Assembly: GCA_001936135.1 (NCBI GenBank)
Contig: CP012810.1
Span: 248,001-312,000 of the forward strand
Direction: 5' to 3'
DNA: 64,000 bases
From: Saccharomycopsis fibuligera x Saccharomycopsis cf. fibuligera
Taxonomy: Eukaryota > Ascomycota > Saccharomycetes > Ascoideales > Saccharomycopsidaceae
Below the pieces are notes generated by a model, which made no database searches, was not told where the DNA came from, and worked only from the letters and a program-made list of their open reading frames with translations. The stretch's first letter is position 1, and the number at the start of each line of letters is the position of its first letter. The position numbers were made by a program, and so were the translations under genes. Shown here in pieces: positions 55,934-64,000 of this stretch.

Positions 55934-57706
55934 ATGAGGCACATATTCAAGCAGGCCTTATCAAGGACCCGTATTTCTCCATTTTTTGCGAGAAAAGATA
56001 ATTTTCAACTACTGAAAACACACCTTAACTTTGTCAGTAAAAGACCAGTTTCCACCTCCTCTTCGTCAACCACTTCCACTACACCAACGCCATTCAATCC
56101 GTCCAAATACAACACTTTTACCATTATTTTATCATCGGCTCTTGTATTTGGTAGTGTCGGGTTGTATTTGGGAAACAACTACGCCAAAGACACCATCTAC
56201 CAGAATCCACCTTCAGACCTCTTTCCACTTGAGTCTACCACTGCTTTACAATCTTTACCATCGCCAACATATGGGTCTCATGAAGACTACAACAAGGCGT
56301 TTGCCGAAATTGAAGAGATAGTCGGGAAAAACAATACCAGTACTGCCATCTCCACCAGAAAAGATCACTCCGACACGTACTGGAATACTCATCATGCCAC
56401 GGCTGATCAAAAACCATTCGCGGTGGTTTACCCACGGTCCACTGAGCAAGTATCACAAATAATGAAATTATGTTCCAAGTATCGTGTTCCAGTGGTGCCG
56501 TTCTCAGGAGGCACTTCTCTTGAGGGCCATTTTATACCAACACGAGGCGGAATTTGTTTAGATTTCAGTAACATGAATCAAATTCTTGAATTGCATGAAA
56601 AAGACCTTGACGTTGTTGTGCAACCAGGAGTACCATGGGAAGATTTAGGTGACTACTTATCGGAGAAAAACCTCATGTTTGGCTGCGATCCTGGTCCAAC
56701 GGCACAGATTGGTGGCATGGTAGCTACTCTGTGTTCAGGTACAAATGCTGCACGGTATGGTACAATGAAGGATAATGTATTGAGTTTGACGGTGGTGCTT
56801 GCTGACGGTACAATAATCAAAACTCGTAAAAGGCCAAGGAAATCAAGTGCTGGTTACAATTTGACCAATTTGTTTGTTGGTAGTGAGGGGACTTTAGGAG
56901 TTGTTACTGAAGCAACGTTGAAGCTATACGTGAAGCCTCACGCAGAACTGATTGCTGTGGTTAGTTATGATTCTATTGAAGATGCGGCTACCACAGTGGA
57001 ACATATTGTTGGACAAGGAATTCAGGTGAACGCTGTTGAATTGTTGGATGACAAGATGATGAAATGCATTAATCATGCTGAGCAAACGTCGAGGAAATGG
57101 CGTGAAAAACCAACATTGTTTTTCAAGTTGGGTGGTACAAAGGAAGGTGTGAAAGAATTAATTAAAACCGTTAAAGACATTGCTAAAGAAAACAATAGTA
57201 TATCGTTTGCATTTGCTCAAGATGAAGATGAGAAAGAAGAGCTTTGGCAGGCACGGAAAGTTGCATTATGGTCCACAATTGACTTTGGTCGTACTTCAAA
57301 TCCAAATGTGCAGCTTTGGACCACTGATGTGGCGGTACCAGTTTCAAGATTGGCTAAAGTCTTAAAGGAAACTAAAGCAGACATGGCTCTGTCTGGTTTA
57401 ACCGCAACTTTAGTGGGTCATGTTGGTGACGGAAATTTCCATGCATTCTTGCTTTATGACGAGGAAAAGGAGCGCAAAATTGCTGAAAAATTGGTGGACA
57501 AGATGGTGAAACGAGCATTGGAAAATGAAGGGACTTGTACTGGCGAACATGGTGTTGGATATGGGAAAAGAGAATACTTGTTGGAGGAAGTTGGTGAGGA
57601 TACTGTGGCTGTAATGAGAAAATTGAAGATGGCTTTGGACCCGTTGAGAATACTCAATGCTGATAAGGTGATTCATATTGATCCGTATGAAGTGGTTACC
57701 CATTGA
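55934..57706 (+). CDS. DLD1: Mitochondrial D-lactate dehydrogenase (cytochrome c)
   Basis: The 590-residue protein matches yeast Dld1 (587), which oxidises D-lactate to pyruvate and passes electrons to cytochrome c at the inner mitochondrial membrane. Residues 1-45 form a basic, Ser-rich targeting sequence, followed by a membrane segment (about 60-80, FTIILSSALVFGSVGLYLG). The FAD-binding PCMH domain (about 160-350) contains PFSGGTSLEGHF, QPGVPWEDLGDYL, DPGPTAQIGGM and NLFVGSEGTLGVVTEATL. The C-terminal domain contains GHVGDGNFHAF and TCTGEHGVGYGKREYL, with His residues typical of the VAO/FAD-oxidase C-terminal fold and of alpha-hydroxy-acid substrate binding. Length, targeting and motifs agree, so the call is firm. 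The first ATG at 55934 opens directly into the targeting peptide. Confidence 0.93.
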   Translation: MRHIFKQALSRTRISPFFARKDNFQLLKTHLNFVSKRPVSTSSSSTTSTTPTPFNPSKYNTFTIILSSALVFGSVGLYLGNNYAKDTIYQNPPSDLFPLESTTALQSLPSPTYGSHEDYNKAFAEIEEIVGKNNTSTAISTRKDHSDTYWNTHHATADQKPFAVVYPRSTEQVSQIMKLCSKYRVPVVPFSGGTSLEGHFIPTRGGICLDFSNMNQILELHEKDLDVVVQPGVPWEDLGDYLSEKNLMFGCDPGPTAQIGGMVATLCSGTNAARYGTMKDNVLSLTVVLADGTIIKTRKRPRKSSAGYNLTNLFVGSEGTLGVVTEATLKLYVKPHAELIAVVSYDSIEDAATTVEHIVGQGIQVNAVELLDDKMMKCINHAEQTSRKWREKPTLFFKLGGTKEGVKELIKTVKDIAKENNSISFAFAQDEDEKEELWQARKVALWSTIDFGRTSNPNVQLWTTDVAVPVSRLAKVLKETKADMALSGLTATLVGHVGDGNFHAFLLYDEEKERKIAEKLVDKMVKRALENEGTCTGEHGVGYGKREYLLEEVGEDTVAVMRKLKMALDPLRILNADKVIHIDPYEVVTH

Positions 57707-58638
57707 GGTAGAATGCTACGAGTGGTTGCTCCTTGCTGACAATATTGACATTGGTTTCTCAAAGTTGAAACTTCAATCACTTGTTGAGTACTGTGCTTAG
57801 CTTCTCGATTTTAGCAATATTCAGGTTAAGCATAAAATATTATTATTTATAGCAAATATTACATTACACCAATCCAATTACATTTTCGTAGGATTGATAC
57901 CTACAATTGACTATCTACATACTCTGATTCTTACTACCTACCGCACACACACACACATACACACACACACACACACACGATCACCATACAAAGATTGGGA
58001 TTTTGTCATACAAAAAATTTGTCAAAAATCTCTCTGTCCATGCCACAAAAGGGACCTGAAACCCTTAAAATATTTAAACTATTTACAAACAAATTTATTT
58101 GATGTCAGTTATATTGCAGATAATCTGTTTACAGGAGATTTCAAGCCCGGCCTCCTTGCTAATTTTACGAAACTTGCAAAGCTTATAATGATGACAGTTG
58201 CGCTGGGAGACATTAGCTATATTTAATCCAGCACGAAATCGTTAGTGAACAACTAAGTTTTCACTGACGGGTTGGGAAAAGTTGGTTTGCATTTTTCCAG
58301 AGATATCTACATTAATTACGTCAATAACTTTAACAGGTTTGTAAAAGATCAACAAAAGACAAGTAGTTATTATTAGGAAAAATTAATGCCTTGGATAGGC
58401 TAAACATGATAACAAGCAAAAAAAAAACTATGAAAACAATATAACCAACTAAAGCAAAAAAAAAAAAAAAAAAAAAAAAATAAGAATCAAGACAAAAAAT
58501 TTTTAAGAAAAAAGAAATAGTTTAATTGCAAGGGAAAACAATTAGGAAAAGCTTTAAGAGTACAAAAAATTCAACAGACATAACAACAATAAAGATGGTG
58601 ATAAAACTCAGTTTTTGCGTTCTTCATGATCAAATCTT
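57707..58638. other. DLD1/permease convergent 3' region with CA repeat
   Basis: This 932-bp spacer holds a (CA)n microsatellite (about 57944-57978, interrupted once by TA) and an A run of about 25 near 58457. A 110-codon frame across the CA repeat is not credible as a gene. No other feature is seen. Confidence 0.55.
57944..57978. repeat. (CA)n microsatellite
   Basis: About 17 CA dinucleotides, with a single CATA interruption, lie between convergent genes. Confidence 0.9.
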
Positions 58639-60183
58639 TCAGTTTCCTAACTCTCTATTATCCTTTTCTAAATACTTCATCTCCAATGGTCTAAGCACAG
58701 CATAGACCAAAAAAGTTGATGAGATACATAACTCCCAACCAATATCTCCACCGGCTTCACCAATCTTTCTTGATGCAAACCCGTTAAACCAACTCTGGTC
58801 CATACCCATAACGGCTAACACCCATCCCACCAACATAGTGACAAATCCAGCATAACCAACTGGAATATCCACAAAATTTTTTTTCGTAATTCTGTCATAG
58901 GTCAAGTCATAATTTGAAAGCTTATTCTTTCTGATAAGCAAATGCTCACAAAGGGAAATGCCCAAGTAAATAGACACATTATACCCAATAATAGACAAGA
59001 AATTTTCCATAGCAGTAGAAAAATCATAGTATGCAGGAATAGAAATGGCTAAAGAAACGACATTACCCAAGACACACCAGAAAAGTCTAGGAACTTTAGC
59101 AAATTCGGACCAAATAGCTTGCACTGACAATGACAAGGAGTAAGACCCCGGTAAGTTGTTGGCAATAGTTGAAAGACCTAACAACACACAACAAAAACTA
59201 CCGAATCTACCCAATGAATGTGGCACCAAGATCTCATATGTCAACCCGCCAATAGATGACTCTGCGTAAGCATCTGCCATTCTTGGATTGGTGAAAGTGG
59301 TAGCTCCCATAGCAGCACCAAGGATCAAAGTAAGCAATGATGGCAAGGCAAGACCAAACACCATGGACCAAAAGACCTTCCAAGGTGGCATGTTTGGCGG
59401 CATGTAAACAGTATAGTCAGCAGCTGAAGGAGTCCAACCGGCAACAAAACCAAAGACCACAGAAATGTAAGACAATACGTTACCAATTTCGGTTTTACCC
59501 GTGCCCATTTTACCCACGGTAAAGTCACCTTCAATTTTCAATCTGGCAATGATGACAAAACAAATCAAGAAATTTGGAATCCAAGAATATTTTTCGTAAG
59601 TGTGAATAACTTTGTAACCAAAGAATGCCAAGATCAAAGTAACAACCACAATAATGACACAACCAGCTGCTGGAGGCAATGGTCCGACTGCAACTAACAA
59701 TTCAACTGCACCAATAGAGTTAATTGCATTCCACCCTATACAGGAAATAACATTAAAAAGAGCAAAGATTCTAGCTGCGTAGTTACCAACAAGAAATCTA
59801 CTCAAAATTTGTTGTCTAAGACCAAACTTCATACCAAAAACCGCATATAAGCCAACAGGCAAGGCGCCAATAAAACAAAACAACACAGAAATGATCAATG
59901 TGGTCCAAAAGTCCAAGCCGTAGGCTGCAGTTCCAAGGGCACCCGTACTGATGGCAGCAATCGACAAGTTTGGTGAAAGAAAAATGGTGAATGGTGAAAG
60001 CAAAGAGGTGTCATGACATTGGTCTTCTGGAACTCTTTCAATACCTCTAGTCTCGGCTTTCATTCCCTCACCAAATTTATTGATGAACTGGAGGAATTTT
60101 GGTGGAGGAGCCTCCATGTCGTTCTTTGGTTCTGCATCAACCACCACCTGAGATTCAATATCTGACTTCTTTTCGAATGACAT
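58639..60183 (-). CDS. Fcy2-type purine-cytosine permease (NCS1 family)
   Basis: The 514-residue protein belongs to the nucleobase:cation symporter-1 family, subgroup Fcy2/FcyB, which imports cytosine, adenine, guanine and hypoxanthine with protons at the plasma membrane. The cytosolic N-terminus has GIERVPEDQCHDTSLLSPFTIFLSPNLSI, the family entry motif. About 12 hydrophobic segments follow, including GLRQQILSRFLVGNYAARIFALFN-like helix 3, VISCIGWNAINSI and the WTPSAADYTVYMP loop that is diagnostic of fungal Fcy carriers. The C-terminus has LLIRKNKLSNYDL. The frame continues upstream to a TTG (60255) through Thr-His repeats; I choose the ATG at 60183 (MSFEKKSD), as its neighbourhood fits the family. 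Several paralogues (FCY2/21/24) exist in CTG-clade yeasts and I cannot say which this is. Confidence 0.9.
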   Translation of the reverse strand: MSFEKKSDIESQVVVDAEPKNDMEAPPPKFLQFINKFGEGMKAETRGIERVPEDQCHDTSLLSPFTIFLSPNLSIAAISTGALGTAAYGLDFWTTLIISVLFCFIGALPVGLYAVFGMKFGLRQQILSRFLVGNYAARIFALFNVISCIGWNAINSIGAVELLVAVGPLPPAAGCVIIVVVTLILAFFGYKVIHTYEKYSWIPNFLICFVIIARLKIEGDFTVGKMGTGKTEIGNVLSYISVVFGFVAGWTPSAADYTVYMPPNMPPWKVFWSMVFGLALPSLLTLILGAAMGATTFTNPRMADAYAESSIGGLTYEILVPHSLGRFGSFCCVLLGLSTIANNLPGSYSLSLSVQAIWSEFAKVPRLFWCVLGNVVSLAISIPAYYDFSTAMENFLSIIGYNVSIYLGISLCEHLLIRKNKLSNYDLTYDRITKKNFVDIPVGYAGFVTMLVGWVLAVMGMDQSWFNGFASRKIGEAGGDIGWELCISSTFLVYAVLRPLEMKYLEKDNRELGN

Positions 60184-63100
60184 GTTGAGAATATATCCTG
60201 TACGTGTATGTGTATGTGCGTATGTTGAATAAATACTGTGGCTGCTTTTCAACAATTAATGCGAAAATTGTGGATTTGGGTTAATTATAGTCTTTTTTTT
60301 TTTAGTTTTCCTGTAGCCAAGAAGAGTTCCTGATGTTTGCACTGTCAAGAACAATAACAACAAGAGCTAGGTACCGCTTCCCTATGGTTACGGAAGGGAA
60401 GGAAGGACAGAACAAGAAAAGAGAAAATATAATAGATATGGAGAAATTGTTACTCACTTATTTCTTTTTCTTGTATTTGAAGAATTTTCTTCACTGAGAC
60501 TGTAAAAATTCGTTAAAAAAAAATTCTTATCTAGGGCTGCAGCCGCATGCGTGATTGCAGGGTGTTTCCGGATTCAGTGAGTTTTTCGAGTTGCCGTGCG
60601 ACAACATTACTGATGTAGAGCGGTGTCGTGGGGCATCTCTAGTACAAATCATGGATGTTAATCACCAAAGATTGCCACAAGGGGTAGGTCAAAAGTAGTT
60701 AGATTGTCCATAAATTGAAGCAAAATTCTGATTCTTTATTATTTTTTGTTAAAAGTTGTCATATATCACATACATTAGTTGTGGCACAACAATGTGGAGT
60801 AAAAGTGAATCGCCAAGTAAACTATTATCTTGGTTTTAAGACACAAACCCGATTGCTTTGTTTTCTTCTTTTTTTATGGTCAGCCCTACGGAATATGTTT
60901 CTTATCAAAACAGATCTAGACTTGCGAAAATTATGGCATAGTGTTTGCGTTATTGAGCACTAGGAACTATAAATGATACTACTATTTTTTAGCACTGCAG
61001 GCTAGCCATCTACATAGTGATCAGTTATGTGCTTCCGCCGTTCATTTGTCATATTAAGCTTTGAAAGATGATTGTTTATCGACAAAAAGTCAAGAGACCA
61101 ATACAACAACAACAACAACAACAACAACAAAAAGAAAAGAGATTAGAAGATAGCTGACCTCTACAGAAAAGAGATTTGGCTACCATTCTAAAATTAGTCG
61201 ATAGAAATGATGGAATGATAACGTCTCGGGACGGAAGCTTTTATATTTTTTTTTTTTGAAGATACGTCGGACGTAGGTTTTTTCTTAGCACATCTTTATT
61301 TACGGTGCTAGCCTTTATTGAGATAAGAAGTGAGATTGTATCAGTTATATATGTTGGAAATTAAAATGAGCCCATACCAATTTTGTGTGATTGCCAAAAA
61401 ACCAGAGCTTTGACACACCGAGAAGCGGAAGCTACATTAAACAATCTTCATCAACAATAACTGCCGTCGAGGGGCAAAATGAAAAACTTACTGATAAGAG
61501 GTTACGGTGCCCTGCTCACAAAAACTCTGTCAAGAAAGGCAAGGCGAATATTTAATAAAATATCTAGTAACCACCGCTCTAAACAAGAGCAACCTTCTTC
61601 TTTTTTAAAAAAGTTTCATTTCTTATTCTTTAAGGCCAATGGTGCTGCCAAATGGTCTACATTGATATTAAGAGTACTGCGACAAGTCTTCTCATTCAAA
61701 CACTCAAAAAAAGCAGCACATTTAAGCATCAAATCCTGCAGGATTGGCAAGTCGGAAAGACGCTCAAGAAAATTTACTATGGTCAGATCAATATATACCA
61801 AGTCCTAGAACATTCTTATCTATAAGCTGAACTAGTCTAGCTTGAACTCAAATGATTTTGACGCCAACCGATCTAGGATAAAAACTGTCTAGGAGTGCTC
61901 CAAAGTCATATCACAACAATAACAACAATTGTAAATTTGCTAATTTAAGCAATCAACTGACCTCGTTTTCTGGTCATTGTAGTTAGCAAGTCCTGTAAAC
62001 GGTAAGCCTAAGACTGTAAAAATAGATTGACACTTAAATTATTAGTCGAAATGAAACGCAACTATGTAGAGTTCTATGCACACATTCTATACCCAACATG
62101 TCACCTAAGTTCGCAAGTACTCTATTTTTGGCAATATACTTGAGTAAGATTTATAGGGGATAAAGTTTAGTAATTTAGTTGAAAAAATATAATTTAGACA
62201 GATAACCTCAAGACCTTGGATGCTTTGATGGGCAGAAACTTTCAATAGCTCTAAACACTAAAAATAGAACAAGATCTAGGCTTAGCTGCCATTCAACCCA
62301 TCATTTGATTAAAAAAAAAAAAATAATAATAATAAAAAATGAGGCGCAGACTGGCATACAGGCTTGTAATAAGGAGAGTAACCAAGATATGCGAGCGAGA
62401 AATTGATGAATTAAAAGAAAGTTTTTACATAACTCATTAATTAACGGCGCGATAAATCGAGTTCTGTTGAAACGCCTGCCCCAGAAAAATATACTATTAT
62501 TACCTCCCACCCCCTGTTTTTTTGTTATACTGTAGCCGTTGACAAATAAGCGGTATGAGGGGTGGAAAGTCGAGTTTGTATTTTTCATGTAAGAAAGTTT
62601 GTGTTTATGTGTATGTATATGCATAATTATACTACCATCAGCCGCCATTGAAGGATTACCTAACCCTAATATGTGTTCAGTAGTCTTTTTTTAAAAACTT
62701 TCTTTCTTAAGATAATTTTCGTATATACATTTCTTTTTAATAATATTAGATTAACGCTTTATGAGGAGCTTCTTGCAGGTTGCCGCTGTATGAATTTGGA
62801 CGCGTAAAAACAAACAAAAGGAGTACTTTGAGTGTCTCAAAAGCCCTCCTCCATGCATCTGCCTTTCTCTTGGAAACACATGCTAGCCAAACATTGATAA
62901 CTTTATTTTGCTTTTGCAATCAATTGCTGAGCATTTGATATTTAAACAAAATTGGCTTTAGGATTTCAGTCGCCGAGCATAGTTACTGCAAAAAAATTGT
63001 TAAGATTTGGAACCCCGAGAAGTGCCTGTCTGCATGCAGTATTTCCAAAAAAAAAAGTCCGAAAGGAGAGTATTAAAAAAAAAAAGAGAAAAGACCCTGC

Positions 63101-64000
63101 TATGTAATTGTCGGAATAATTGTTTCAAAAGTAAAAACAAGACATGCTCACCTGTAACGTTGATTACGAGACTGACCAGTAGGCTAACATATAAAATTTT
63201 CATTTTCTAGAACTAATCCTTAGGAAGTTTGCCTATTCTGATATCAATTTTTAAGAAGTGTCGTTTTCCCTCCTGAACAAGGTAAGCACTTGCCGAGGTA
63301 GATGCATGTAAAGGGCCAAACCTATACAATGCTAAAAAAACGGTTTACTTTTTTAAAAGGTCGCTTGTTTACGTATACAATTACGATTCAATTAGTGCAT
63401 ATGCAGGTATAAATATAGGCATAGTTTTAAAAGTACCTCCATGTCATGCTATGCAAAAGCACCCAAATAAAGAATCGCTCGAGACAAAAAAAAAGAATTC
63501 TTCTGAGATGAAAATTTTTTTTTTTTTCCTTCTTTTTATTTTTTGGCTGTGGCTCTAATGTACGTGTGCTTGTTCAATTTTGCTACTAACACGTTTTACT
63601 AATACAATTTTTGCAAGTGTGTGATTTTACGCTTAAGTTGAAAACGTTAGTAGGGAATATTTCCTTTATTTTGGCATCAAAAAATTTCATACAAAATGAA
63701 GGCGCTTGTAGCGCTATTCAAAGGATTTTAAATCAAACGTCATTATACGGCATACAATAGGTGATCAAAACTAAAAAAAAAGGGTGAGAGAGCCGCGACC
63801 GCTAATCCTTTACTTTGATGTTTTTGCCCAGTTGTTCCCCCGAACAGCAGTAGCGACTGCAGCAATTGCAGAAGCTACAAGAACAACAGCAAGGAAAACT
63901 CACTCATCATACATCGTTAGACACTAAATTTACCGAAAATGTGCTTCTTGGGTGAGCGAGTTTTTTTTTCTTAAATAAAATATCCTCGGTGATTGATCGT
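60184..64000. other. 3.8-kb terminal region without a recognised gene
   Basis: This begins as the permease promoter and runs to the window edge. It contains a (CAA)9 run (61104-61130), several 9-14-nt A/T runs and TACTAAC at 63584-63590. A GTAAGC donor-like site at 63281 lies about 300 bp upstream of that TACTAAC, but no coding exon attaches to it. The longest ATG frame (61479-61808, 109 codons, very basic) shows no motif, and I do not annotate it. The last ~200 bp may be the promoter of a gene beyond the window. Confidence 0.5.

Noticed and set aside
61479-61808. 109-codon basic ATG frame in the terminal gap
   Set aside because: No domain, no signal and ordinary intergenic composition; length is compatible with chance in 3.8 kb.

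Overview
The window comes from the nuclear genome of a budding yeast (Saccharomycotina), most likely of the CUG-Ser ('CTG') clade. It carries orthologues of well-known yeast genes (IVY1, BCK1, RAD53, AQY1, TIF3, FMP27, RTR1, RRG1, CDC14, DLD1, an FCY2-type permease) that are almost intronless. The two introns found sit near 5' ends and carry yeast-type signals. The clade call rests mainly on Bck1 residue 2353: a CTG codon (9310-9312) occupies the Ser of the conserved GGSVGS segment of the MAPKKK family. CTG is also absent from the stretches of the aquaporin and Cdc14 genes that I read. Very long poly-Q/poly-N tracts and large intergenic spaces resemble the Lodderomyces/Candida group, but the genus cannot be fixed from this window.

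Layout. 0-13 kb: IVY1 (-) and BCK1 (+) diverge from a 157-bp promoter; BCK1 encodes a 2562-residue MAPKKK with 82 consecutive glutamines and converges on RAD53 (-). 13-21 kb: a long promoter region, an aquaporin gene without an in-frame ATG, a 2.2-kb gap, and TIF3 (-), which I resolve as a two-exon gene with a 4-nt first exon. 21-34 kb: FMP27 (+), a giant bridge-like lipid-transfer protein, then a 1.95-kb convergent gap and a pogo-transposase-derived DNA-binding protein (-) that has lost all three catalytic acidic residues. 34.4-40.2 kb: a 5.7-kb region without a credible gene, holding several short dyads and tandem motifs. 40-50 kb: a secreted GH76 protein, RTR1, RRG1, CDC14 (5' intron resolved) and a medium-chain reductase. 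50-53 kb: tRNA-Asp(GTC) beside a cluster of related A+T-rich repeats that end in oligo(A). 53-60 kb: an ACS-family MFS transporter, D-lactate dehydrogenase DLD1 and an NCS1 purine-cytosine permease. 60-64 kb: no recognisable gene.

Functional themes. Bck1 heads the cell-wall-integrity MAPK cascade, and the GH76 enzyme is also expected to act on wall or extracellular mannan. Rad53 and Cdc14 control the cell cycle (checkpoint kinase and mitotic-exit phosphatase). Rrg1 and Dld1 are mitochondrial. The MFS and NCS1 carriers take up small nutrients. There is no operon logic; adjacent genes are linked only through shared divergent promoters (IVY1/BCK1, TIF3/FMP27, RRG1/CDC14).

No obviously new multi-gene system is present. 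The strongest leads are the start-less aquaporin gene, the catalytically dead pogo-derived protein, the oligo(A)-tailed repeat family next to the tRNA gene, and the unusually large gene-free intervals.
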